From NCBI GenBank assembly GCA_006176705.1, contig QRFJ01000021.1, positions 2,376,208 to 2,440,207 of the forward strand: a stretch of DNA of 64,000 nucleotides, given 5' to 3'. Each line of letters begins with the position of its first letter. Positions within the stretch are counted from its first letter, which is position 1. The position numbers were made by a program, and so were the translations under genes. The notes beneath the pieces are model-generated. The model did not search any database, was not told the DNA's origin, and saw only the letters and a program-made list of their open reading frames with translations. Positions 49,101 through 59,199 of this stretch are shown here, one piece after another. The stretch is from Cocos nucifera (taxonomy: Eukaryota; Streptophyta; Magnoliopsida; Arecales; Arecaceae).

Positions 49101-51633
49101 TAGCAACTTATCCATGCATGAAAGAAAATAAATAAATTATTTTTCTATCTAAATATTATCTAAAAAATATTTACCTAGAAAAATATAGATTTTTAATTAA
49201 ATATTTTACCCATAAAAGAATAACCCCTTAGTGATAATGGCTGCAAACTGTGTTACAATAGAGCAAAAATAGATATAGAAATCCTCTATGGACCAATTCG
49301 CAGCGAAGTCTTCTTTAAAATTATTTGTCAAAAATGGGAGGAAGAGTTTTGAGTTTATGGCCCTCGTGGGCTCTTATAGCTTAAATTATCTAATGGCCAA
49401 ACAAAACCCTAGCTAGGGCTGATCCTTTCAGCCTCACCAAATTTATGGTATGTGTTCGATTCATTTCTACTTCTCTTAGAGTTCGTTTGGTTGAAAGTAT
49501 TTTGACATAAAAAAAATAAATTTTATATTAAATTATCATATTTGATATGAAATATGAAAGTCAGAGTTGGTAAAAAAAATGATAGGCTCCATGCTTATTT
49601 TTCAGAGAGAAAAAGTAAAATAAATACTATGAAATATTGGTATTTGATAAATTTTTGAGTGATGGTAATCCATACTTAACAAAATACTTACAATAAAGCT
49701 GCATATATATTTATTGAATTTGTTCTGATATCTTTTCAAATTCATTCAATAAAGAATTTTTGCAAAAAAATTAAGGTGGAGATGATATTATGCAAAGGAC
49801 TATGTGATTATAGTTATTATATAAAAAATAATTGGAGATGATAATACTATGATGGTATTAAAAAATTATTTTATATTGAAGGATATATTTACAAACTTTA
49901 TCATATTACTATATAGGATTATCTCTAATCAAATGTAGTAATATTTTTTTAATATCATTTTTCGAAATAATTTTTCTACCAACCAATCATAATAAAAATT
50001 ATTTTTTTTATAATTATTTTTTTAAATAAATAATTTCTATAAATCATCATATTATTCCATAATTTGACATACTCCAACCAAAAAGATTTTTAAACAACAG
50101 CTATCAATATCTAATAAAGAAGTGGCCTCAACTAATCAATGCATCACATGCACACCCCCCTCACCTAATTTGACATATTCCAACCAAACAAACCCTTAAA
50201 CAATGGCTATCAATACCTAATAGAGAAGAGGCCTCAACTAATCAATGCATCACATGCCCTCCCCCCCTTCTCATTTATGGAGAATACCTCCACCAAGATG
50301 GAACTTGGACCAGCACAGCTAAGGCTGGCTGGCACATCACATGCATTTACATTTCATGGAAATTTCATTTTAACCCCAAAGCTAGTAAAGGATTTTATAA
50401 CCACGGTCTGTATGAATTCATCATATACCTTAAGCCAATAGCGCCGTGTTGGTGCATAAAAAGAATTTGGAGATTTCGCAATGTTAAAATCCTTCAAACA
50501 TGTTGGTCTGCCATGAAAGGAATTTTCGGTGTTTATGACCTTTCTTTAATTTCTCTTAAAACTTCAATTTTCTTTTCTTGAGAAGTTCTTAAAACTTCAA
50601 TATTAAACAAGTGATATCGTTGAGAGAAAGATTAAGCGATTTTTTTTGTTTTTGTACCAAAAAAAAAAGAAAAGAAAAAGCTTTGTACTTTAAAAATTTA
50701 ATGACAATAAATTTCTTGATCACAAAGGTTGGAAGTCGTTTAGTAGGGATCCCCTTCTGCCCGCGACTACAAGGATGACTTCATGGAATTTTATGGTAAT
50801 TTCTCAAATAGCATTTTACGCACCAGATATATCTTTTGTTATTTCAATTTTGTTAATGGTTTTCTAGGCTGTACGTTATTCTGCAAACTTTTTCTTTTTG
50901 TAATTAAGCAAACTTTTGAAGGGATATAATTATAAGAAGCAAACATGAACTGAACCATCTTCATGCACAAAGTAGCCACCATATATATTTATTTTATTGA
51001 TGATAGTATATTTTGTTCTAAAACTTCTAGATTAATATTATTACCGTCATTCTAAACACAGATAATGAAGATGTCATGACACTAATACAGTGCTGCTAGT
51101 TAGCTGGCAAACAAACACATGGAAAATTTCAGATGCAATGGATCTCCTCCATAGCGGTCATGTTATTAAACGCATTGAGGGGATATGGAAGGTAGTGGTA
51201 GGGAGATACCGCCAAGCCTTGTCCGGATCATGAACCCAACGGAGGGCCACCTGGACATGTAGCCGGAGGCCATCTAGTGAGTTTATTGTCTGGAAAAGTT
51301 ATATCCCATATTCCCACTTAGCTCGGCCAAACCGTGGAATTGGATCTCTCTAAATGGGCTTCCACGGAGATCTACGTCTCTCAAGGTCACCCGATTTGAC
51401 CACTATCAATATTTAGAAGAAGATAAGACGTAGTCATGGAAGGAGATAAAAATATTATCTAGTTAGTGTATCGTACCATCATATTGGACTCAGCATATAT
51501 ACTCCATTACATGGATTTGAATTAATGGCAACAGCGCCCCCCCCCCTCTCTCTCATCAAAGGTGCAAGAGGTGAAACACAAGTTTGGAATGCATTAAAAT
51601 ATATACGAGATATGATCTAATGATTGATATCGC

Positions 51634-51664
<31 letters not shown>

Positions 51665-53108
51665 TCTTTAATGCAACCCAAAATTTCCTATCTTTCTGTA
51701 ATGGCTATACGACCCCTCTCTTTAAGATTAATCCATCCCCATCCCACCCTTATTGGTTTCTTTGTTGGCTATGCACCGAGGATAAGATTTGTAGCATTGT
51801 ATCTTACGAGAAATTATATGCTATATTGTGTACATATTATATGGGTGCCGCATATGATGTCAATCATCTGATCTTTTTCTATAGATTTCATTCATCATTT
51901 GATCACATGGGTGATAGGCCCGTCGAAAAAAGATGAGTTAAATGGTGTAGTATACGGCCACATTGATGCATACGGTGTAAGTTATAATTTTTGACTTTTT
52001 TCGTAGAAAAAATAAAATCAAATTCCATAACGTAATATATCCTTATGCAAGGAGTTCGCACGGACGAGACATGTACGGGCAAATGCGAAGCCAAAACGGT
52101 ATTTTATCCTAACGTGGGCGTCGGGCAGACCACGCTCCGTGACCGCAGGAGATTCTCCCTTCGGCGCGGGTAGGCCACCAACCTTGTCAGCTGGAAAATT
52201 TTAAGGGTCCGCGGAAAGAGATCCCCTACTCCCACTTTATTCTCTCACCCATTCCTCCAAAGGAGACTCCAGCTCTCTCTCTCTCTCCCCCCTTCCCCCT
52301 CCCCCTACGTACCCCTCTAAATCTCAATTCCATTCTTAAACCTTTCTCTCGAGCGATTCTTAAACCCATACGTATCGAATAAAAACCGGGTGGCTAAAAC
52401 CTCCCCTAGATTTAAAAAAAAAATCCTTTCGTAATCCTTTCAAGAGAAAATAAGCTCGGTAACCTAGCTAGCTATAGCATGCAGGTACGAACACCCAATC
52501 GAGTTAGCTAATTGAAAAGATCCAAAACAAACCTGGGAGAGCCAATGGAGGCTAGAAGAAGAATGCACGAAATGCAAGCTCTTGGTGGGGAACAAGCGCC
52601 CGTAGAATGAGCCAGGCACCGCCGACACGAAGCAGTGCCCATGCCTTGTCCCGTTCCCTTGGTTCAGCCCCTTCCGCTGGTAGAATTCAGGCAAAGTTCT
52701 AAAGATGGTGTTGAAGTCGTTCCCCGGAAGGTCATTAAGCAACAGACTCAACTCCGGCAGCCGGCGGCGCAGCTGGAGGCACTTCCACTTCACCGCCTCG
52801 ATGATCTCGGAGGCCACGAACAATGCGTTGGGCCCCGACGAGCAGCCCAAGTCAGCGATGGCGACGCTTGTGGGGAAGCTGGTGCAGTACATGTCCATCA
52901 CCGCCCCCTGCGTTACGGTCTTCGTTAATGACAGTATTGTGCTCTGCAAGGAGAGAGGGGAATGGGGAGTTAATTAATTAGCCCCATCGCTCTGGAAGAG
53001 TAAAGAGACCTAGCTATATATATATATACATACTTGAATGGTGGAATTCTTGGCGTAGCTTTCTTTGCCAACGCCGCCATTCATGTGTAGAACTCGTTGG
53101 AGTTCCAT
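46132..53108 (-). CDS. JMT: Jasmonate O-methyltransferase-like SABATH carboxyl methyltransferase
   Basis: Exons (minus strand): 53108-53034, 52943-52533, 47092-46820, 46512-46132; all introns are GT..AG and phase 0. The 379-residue product is full length for SABATH enzymes, which methylate carboxyl groups of small acids using S-adenosylmethionine. Seen in the sequence: the start VLHMNGGVGKESYAKNSTIQ with substrate-carboxylate Gln25; the SAM-binding motif IADLGCSSGPNAL (54-66); NDLPGNDFN (95-103); AVPGSFYGRLFP (133-144); VHSSSSLHWLSQVP (151-164) with Trp159 and His158; KGKIFISKTSP in exon 3; and the C-terminal AVVESMLESHFG helix. The SSSSLHW block and the N-terminus match what I recall of Arabidopsis JMT more closely than the Met-type salicylate enzymes or IAMT, so jasmonate is the likely substrate, though benzoate/salicylate cannot be excluded. 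The gene is intact. Intron 2 is 5440 bp and repeat-filled. Confidence 0.92.
47815..48432. mobile_element. MITE with TTTGGTTG ends, copy in unit A
   Basis: The left end AGGTCCATTTGGTTGAGGG and the inverse of the right end, AGAATCTGTTTGGTTGGAA, form a terminal inverted repeat around an AT-rich, non-coding 0.6-kb body. The copy in unit B spans about 49477-50090. The superfamily is uncertain because the target duplication is not clear. Confidence 0.68.
48725..49227. mobile_element. Tourist-like MITE, copy 2, with intact empty site in unit A
   Basis: This 503-bp element ends CATAAAAGAATAACCCC and is followed by TTA (49228-49230); the left copy of the target has decayed to TTG (48722-48724). Unit A of the tandem duplication reads straight through as GTCTTTAGTGATAATG at 47551-47566, which is the empty site. 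It is homologous to the MITE at 16756. A 3-bp TTA target is typical of PIF/Harbinger elements. Confidence 0.82.
49477..50090. mobile_element. MITE with TTTGGTTG ends, copy in unit B
   Basis: This is the paralogous position of the element at 47815-48432, carried along in the tandem duplication. Left end GAGTTCGTTTGGTTGAAAG; right end CCAACCAAAAAGATTTTTAA. Confidence 0.65.
50158..50262. repeat. Third, partial copy of the duplication end
   Basis: About 100 bp repeat the last part of each unit again: AATTTGACATATTCCAACC, then AACAATGGCTATCAATACC and CAACTAATCAATGCATCACA. It abuts unit B through a short C-rich spacer (CACACCCCCCTCACCT). Confidence 0.88.
51634..51660. repeat. 27-nt poly-A tract
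   Basis: An uninterrupted A run inside intron 2 of the JMT-like gene. No retroposed sequence or target duplication could be linked to it. Confidence 0.95.
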
Positions 53109-53206
53109 TGGATTAAAGAACAAGGATTCGGGTTGCCTTTGCACTGGAAAGGCGATGGTGGGAACTAATCAGTTCTTGCAGCGAGTTGTGGATATGTTGC
53201 ATTGAG

Positions 53207-53214
53207 TTATATAG
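53207..53214 (-). promoter_or_regulatory. Putative TATA box of the JMT-like gene
   Basis: The minus strand reads CTATATAAC here, about 100 bp before the ATG at 53108, leaving a 5' leader of roughly 70 nt. A CT-rich run lies just upstream (53228-53240), a common plant core-promoter feature. Confidence 0.6.
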
Positions 53215-54648
53215 AGGTAGGGCTCCTTCTCTCTCTCTCTGTGTGTGTTCGGCAGTGGAATGGATAGCTAGCATTAACAATGGGCATTCTTTTTCCGCTA
53301 GCCTTTTCAGCTACGTAAGCAACGTGTTCGAGCATGGCACGTGAAAAAGCCTGAAAATGTTTTCCGAGCATGTGATGTATGTATGTGGGTAATTAGTTTT
53401 CGATAATTCGTCCTCGAGTAGTGCAAGTAATACCATTAGATGGACGTGAAAGGAAAGAAATGGTTAATATGCATCTACAAGTCAAAAGATGATCATTCAT
53501 CTGGTAAAAAAAAAAAAAAAAAAAGTCAATGGATGATCATGTATGTATATATATATATATGAGAACGTGGTAGCAGCAATGCGGTGCCAAATTAACAAAA
53601 TTGATTAATTACGGGACACATTTTTGCAACTCAGAGAGAAGAAGTCGGCAATTACTGCCTGCTTCTCCAAGCCATGAAATATTTACGTGTTTCCGGTGAC
53701 GGTAGGAATATCTTAACCGCAGGTAAAGCTACAAAAGAATCATTGTCAGAAACATTTATGGATCTACAGGACATTTTGGTATGCGTCATTGTCTCATATA
53801 TATATATATATATAAAACAGTAGTAAAACAGTGACCGTTACCCAGTAGCCATTATTAATACACAGTCCACGATACGGGCTTTTTCGGTCCCATCATAACA
53901 GCATCATAAATTTACATGATGGTCCAGACCGATCGGCCCTAATGAAATGGGCAACTGCAGCCCGGCAAATTGTCCTTTGTCTCTACCTCATGTTTTTAAG
54001 CTACAAAAGTGGTTCCTTCCGCATTATTCCATGGCATGTACTATTTAGAAGTTCCTGAATCCGAGCCCAGCCGACGCTACGACTCATTTATCAATTCTTG
54101 AGAGAGGGGCACATTTTCGCCAAGAATTCACGTGCTGCATGATAGAGCACTGTTCCGTAGAAGATATTTGATTGAAAAAAATAAAATTTAAAATTAAAAT
54201 AAAAATAGATGACTACTATTTTAATTATTTAATTAAAAAAAATAATTTCATTCTGATTTTAAAATATAATAAAAATGATCAAATCCATCTAAAATTTTAT
54301 CTTCATTTATTCTTAAAGATTTAAATTTTAATTCTAATTTTACTATCGATTATAAACCAATAGCTTCAAAGGATTTAGCTATTTCATTTAATCTAATTTT
54401 AATTCATTTTAATTTTTATTTCTATACCAATTTGAATCAAGTACCTTTCTAAAAAGTTAAATCTCCTGAAAAATTCATCATATTTTTCATGATTACAATA
54501 TCCTGCGGATGTTATAGTCAACTCAAGAATCATGTGATGCTTGGTTTAAGAAATCTTAGAGTTGCTAAGCACTTGATTTGTCCAAAACGTTTCTCCATTC
54601 CTTTCCTCCATCTAGAGAACTGTACGAATCAAGGTGAATGCCACGAGT

Positions 54649-54691
<43 letters not shown>

Positions 54692-55418
54692 CAAGGCATG
54701 CCATCATTCTTCTGCCCAATTAAAAACATACATCTATCATTTTCTTTATTTATATTTTGACACATTCATCATTTTCTAATGATCTTTTTCTGATTTCATA
54801 TCTTGTGAAATATAGTTACGTTTTGACGTTATATATCTATTATTATGACAGGGATGCGAATTTATTGTCGGGTTCCAGTCTATGCGAGCTACCTAGTTTC
54901 ATAGTATTTGTTGGGCAAGTCACAAGGCCTTTCCGAACAATTCTACCCTCTTATTTTCTCTCTTCTATATAATTCTCCACGTGAAAAATGCTATTAATAA
55001 ATTCTGTTTGTATTTTAATTTCTCATTCTTGGGCAAGTCATAAGACTTTTTCAAACGACCCTACTCCCTTAATTTTCTCTGTTCTATATAATTTTTCATG
55101 TGCAAAATTCTAGTCTTGCTATAAATTCAATTTAGATGCACAGCAATCTTTCTCTCGTCGCCATTATTAATTAGAAAATCGATGTCCAGTCGATGGGCCT
55201 GGACACGTTGATCATGCGTTTGTTTTCTCTCTACTTTCTTAATTTCTTTTTCCTTTTGACGGAAGAAAGCGGTTATAAAACCACCCGGCCTGGAATTATT
55301 AAGAAGAATAGATCTACGTATGGGGCTGTGGTTAGAGAGAAAGAGAGGATGACAGCAAGTTGCACAGTGTAGATAGAAGAAGTAGGGGATCGAGAGTTCC
55401 TCGAATTCTAAATCAATT
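53215..55418. other. Intergenic between the JMT-like gene and the gypsy element
   Basis: AT-rich with several simple repeats: A run at 53507-53524, AT runs at 53547-53560 and 53800-53816. No gene is supported. A roughly 100-bp imperfect tandem duplication lies at 54913-55130 (each unit starts GGGCAAGTCA and contains TTTTCTCT and TTCTATATAATT). Confidence 0.5.
54651..54690. repeat. (GA)n microsatellite
   Basis: About 18 GA units with one interruption near the right end. It produces spurious Glu-Arg and Ser-Leu frames. Confidence 0.96.
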
Positions 55419-56872
55419 TATTGAAAATAAATTTTGCTTTCATCAAACTCCAATCTGATGCTTAGCCTAATGCAACTGATAATCACGAAAGAGCTTCGAT
55501 CGAGAATTCTCCTTCATCGATCAAATCTTAATCGAACTCTTTCAATCGGTCGAATTTTTATAGCGGCCAAATCTTAGCCAAACTCCTTCAGCCGATCGAA
55601 CTCCTCAGTGGCCGAATTCCAGCCGAACTCCTCCAGCGACCGAGCTCTAGCCGAACTTCTTCAGCGGCTGAACTTCTCCAGCAGCCAAACTCCTTCCGAA
55701 TTTCTCCTTCAGTCAAATTTCTTCAGAAGCCGAACTCCTTTCAGACTTCTCCCTCAGTCGAATTCTTCTAGGAGCCGAACTCTCCACAGACTTCTTCAGT
55801 CGGATTCCTTTAGGAGCCAAACCCCCTCCGGACTTCTTCTTCAGATGGATTCCTCCAGGAGCCGAACTTTCCCCAAACTTCTCCTTCAGACGGATGCCTA
55901 TAGGAGCCAAACTCCTTCCGGACTTTTCATTCAGTCGGATGCCTATAGGAGCCAAACTCCTTCCGGATCTTTCCTTCAATCGGATTCCTCGAGAAGCCAA
56001 ACTTCTTTCGAACCTTTTCTTCAGTCTGATTCCTATAGGAGCCGAACTCCTTATGGACTTCTCTTTCAATCGAACTTCTCTAGGAGCGGAACTCCTTTCG
56101 AACCTCTCCTTTAGTCGGATGCCTATAGGAGCCGAACTTCTTCCGGACCTCTCCTTCAATCGAACTCCTTCAAGAGCCGAACTTCTTTCGGACCTCTCCT
56201 TCAGTCAAATTTCTATAGGAGCCGAACTCCTTCCAGACTTCTCCTTCAGTCAAACTTTATCTGGATTCTTTCAGCGGATTACTTTCAAATTTTAAGTAGT
56301 ATTCCTCCCAGATGATCCCCTCCAGACGTATTTCTTTTAGAAGTCTGAACTCCTCTGAAATTGATATGTGTCAAAGTTCTTCACCAACCAATACCTGCTT
56401 CCTCCGAACTATGGCTATTAAATCTCGACGAGCGGTCACTATCAGTCTGACGATACCCCTCTCTCCGGAGTAAATCCCATGCGGTCCCAAATGGCCCACT
56501 ACCGGATGGTTATGGCTGTCACTATCAGTCTGATGATACCCCTCTCTTCGTACTAAATCCCATGCGACCCCGAGCGGTCCACTATCGGACGGTTATGGCT
56601 GTCACTATCAGTCTACTACAGGCTTCATCTATAAAAAGAAGACCCCTCAGATACATTTTTTCTAAGCTCTCCTCTCTTTTTCAAAACTCTATTAAACTCT
56701 TTTCTAAGCACTCCATTTTTGTTGGCTAGAAGAGCTGACTTGATCATCGGAGGATCTTGCCGGAGCCACTACCACCGACTCCGAACGGAACTTTATTTTG
56801 TAGGTCATCGACAGTGACCTCTTCTTCTCCAACTTCAGCTTGATCCGGCGTCAACCAGATTCTGCATCAACA
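55419..56872 (+). repeat. 5' LTR of the Tat-type gypsy element
   Basis: This 1454-bp LTR is about 500 bp longer than the related solo LTR (957 bp). The extra length comes from a minisatellite at about 55590-56280 and from a second repeat of about 80 bp at 56435-56620 (each with GTCACTATCAGTCTGA). TATAAAAAGAAG at 56630 is a good TATA box for the LTR promoter. The 5' border is set by comparison with the solo LTR. Confidence 0.82.
55590..56280. repeat. Minisatellite, about 45-bp units, within the LTR
   Basis: Repeated units built on CTCCTTCCGGACTTCTCCTT, CAGTCGGATTCCTATAGGAG and CCGAA recur about every 45 bp, roughly a dozen times, with variation. Because 45 is divisible by three, long open frames with a 15-residue repeat appear on both strands (55608-56114, 55713-56159, 55894-56295). 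These are not genes. Confidence 0.93.
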
Positions 56873-56978
56873 AGATTGACGCTAGAAGGAGGGCCTTTTG
56901 TTTTCGAGATTTTCTTATTCTTAAAGGAGTGCTCAGCAGCGATCTCTTTTCTTCTCTCTAGAATTCTTTCTAAAAAAA

Positions 56979-57950
56979 ATGCCTCCCAAAAAAGCTTTGA
57001 CCCAACGATCAACGACCTCTGCAATCAGATCTCGTCCAAACCTATCCGCTCTCGCTTCAGTCCCAGTAACTCTGGCTCCACGTGTAGCCATGGTATATAC
57101 GGAGCAGTTCGACCTGCTAGTCCAGTAGGTTTGCGGTCTCACGAAGATGGTGCAGGCCATACATCGGTAGGCTCCAACATCGATTTGGTCAGAGCAGACT
57201 TCTCCAAAGCCCCATGGTTCGATCATCGAACTTCAAGCTCCCATAGTTTGAGAGTTACGACGAGACCACCAATCTAGTTGACTATTTAGAGGTCTTTCGG
57301 ATAATGATGCTACTCCACGATGCATCAGATGTCATTTTATGTCAAACTTTTCCATCCATCCTCAAGGGAGCCACCAGAAATTGGTACTCAGCACTTAAGT
57401 CGGATACCATCTTTTTCTTTGATCAGATGAGCCATCAGTTTACATCTTACTTCATCAAGCAATCGACGTTCCGCATCGAGGTTCGAATTTCTTGATGAAT
57501 ATCAAGCAGAAGGAGGAAGAATCCATCCAGACTTATGTTATCTAGTTTAATGCTGCTGCATTGGAGGTTCGAAATCTGGACCAGTCAGTTACGATGACTG
57601 CACTCAAGAATGGCCTTCAGAAGAATGATTTGCTGTTCTTCCTGAAAAAAAAGTATCCCAAAAGCTTTACTGATATGCTGACTCGGGCTGAAGGTTATGC
57701 CCAAGCTGAAGAGGCCTTCAAGGCCAAGGACAATAAAGCTATTGGAGAGCGGTGAATCAGCAAGCCGGGTAGGCCCGCTGAGGAAGGAAAGTCGAGTGAA
57801 GCTCGATTGTGCTTCTGAACTCTCTCTGAGCACAAGCGAACCTGAACTCTTCTCCGAGCTCGAAGGCAAGGAAGCCCCAATAGAAGGGCGAGGCGGGGTT
57901 CACCTCTCCGAAGATTTCACAACTATGCCCCTCTCAATGCTCTAAAAATT
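56979..57950 (+). pseudogene. Gypsy gag remnant
   Basis: Starts MPPKKALTQRSTTSAIRS at 56979 and continues with frame shifts to the gag core: a SNFKLP..ESYD block at about 57225, then the open block 57304-57495 with MMLLHDASD, KGATRNWYSALKSDTI and FDQMSHQFTSYF, then EVRNLDQSVTMTALKNGLQKND and RAEGYAQAEEA (57561-57755). Stops at 57109, 57273 and 57493 interrupt the polyprotein. It is the same gag as at 1-775 on the minus strand. Confidence 0.85.
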
Positions 57951-58377
57951 CAAATACTGATAAAAATCAGAGAGCAACTGCCGAGACTGAAAAGGATGCA
58001 TACTCATCCTGACAAGCACAATCCTAACAAGTTCTGCCTTTATCATCGTGACCACGGTCACGATGATACTGAAGAGTATATTCAAGCTCCAAGATGAGAT
58101 CGAGGAGCTCATCAAGCCGAGGTAGACTCGATCGATTCCTGCGGACATCGGTCTAAAGGGTGGAAAGATCGAGCCAAGGACACTATCGCATAGCCTGAAC
58201 TACCAAGGGGGAGGAACAACAAGAAGATTCGGCCGCTTCTCGGACATCATCAATACTATCTCGGAGGGACTTCGACGAGAAGAGGCCAGCGGATCCTGAG
58301 AGATCAAGTGAAGAGATGGAGGACTGAAGAACCCTACTGAGGTAGATGCTCAAGGTGTCCAATTTTCATACAATGAT

Positions 58378-59199
58378 GTGGTTATAATCTGTTTAAACAT
58401 TGCCGACTATGATGTACGCTGCATTTTGATAGATAATGGAAGCTCGATTGATGTTTTATTTTATGATGCCTTCTCAAAAATGTCCTTATTCAATAACCAT
58501 TTGGGACCTATGAACTCTCTATTGGTATGCTTCACTGATGATATCATACCAGTTGAGGGCATAATAACTTTGGCTGTGAATGCAAGACAATATCCGAAGC
58601 TGGCTAAGGCACAAATCGATTTTTTAGTCATAAAGACTCCATCTGCCTATAATGCTATTCTCGACCGATCTGATCTAAATGCACTTCAAATAGTGGTATC
58701 AACTTATTATTTGAAGATGAAGTTTCCAACAAGTCACGGGATCGGAGAGGTCGGGAGAGATCAAGCTTTGGCAAGACACTGCTACTCAATCGCCCTACAA
58801 AAGAAAGAACAGTCTGACTCTTATTCTGTTGATGGATTAGATGTCCGTGATGATCTTGCCGAAGAATGGGATGAGCCTATAGAAGATCTTGTGACCATCC
58901 CTCTAAATGACGAAAATACGAAGCATATGGTACAAATTGGCTCCAATCTGGAAGATGAAGTCTGGGAGCAGGTCATCATCTTTTTACGGAGGAATGTGGA
59001 CGTCTTTGCCTGGGCTCTAATGGATATCCAAGAAATTGACGTCGAGGTCATGGAACATCGACTGATCATTGATCCTAAGTATTGGTTGGTAAAAGAGAAG
59101 ATGCACAACCACGCCTTGGAGAGGCAGAAAGCAATCGTAGAAGATGTAGGCAAGCTCCTCAAAGCTGGATTCATCCAAAAAGTTAACTATCCGACCTAG
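58378..59199 (+). pseudogene. Gypsy protease and start of RT, longest surviving block
   Basis: A 273-codon open block. It begins with the retroviral-type aspartic protease segment CILIDNGSSIDVLFYDAF, where the usual D(S/T)G triad reads DNG, followed by PVEGIITLAV and the flap-side region AYNAILDRSDLNAL. After a linker, the RT N-terminus appears: DVFAWALMDIQEIDVEVMEHRL and EVGKLLKAGFI-like sequence (EDVGKLLKAGFIQKVNYPT), ending at a stop where WVSNVVLIKK should follow. The block is the best preserved of the element, but the protein as a whole is dead. Confidence 0.85.

Larger units (their letters stand above)
47331..50152. repeat. 1.16-kb tandem duplication in intron 2 of the JMT-like gene
   Basis: Unit A (47331-48491) and unit B (48492-50152) both begin TTGATGTGATGCATGCATG and end ATCAATGCATCACATGCA. 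The period is 1161 bp; unit B is about 500 bp longer because it carries the MITE at 48725-49227. The copies differ by scattered substitutions, so the event is not recent. Each unit contains one copy of a second small element (TTTGGTTG ends). There is no coding sequence. Confidence 0.93.

Noticed and set aside
46132..53108. Indole-3-acetate or salicylate methyltransferase as the name for the SABATH gene
   Set aside because: The N-terminal block and SSSSLHWLSQVP agree better with JMT; salicylate enzymes usually have Met before the Trp. Substrate still needs an assay, so JMT-like is used.
55608..56295. Long open frames with a 15-residue Ser/Arg repeat on both strands, looking like a repeat protein
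   Set aside because: They arise from a 45-bp minisatellite in an LTR; the period is a multiple of three and frames are open on both strands.
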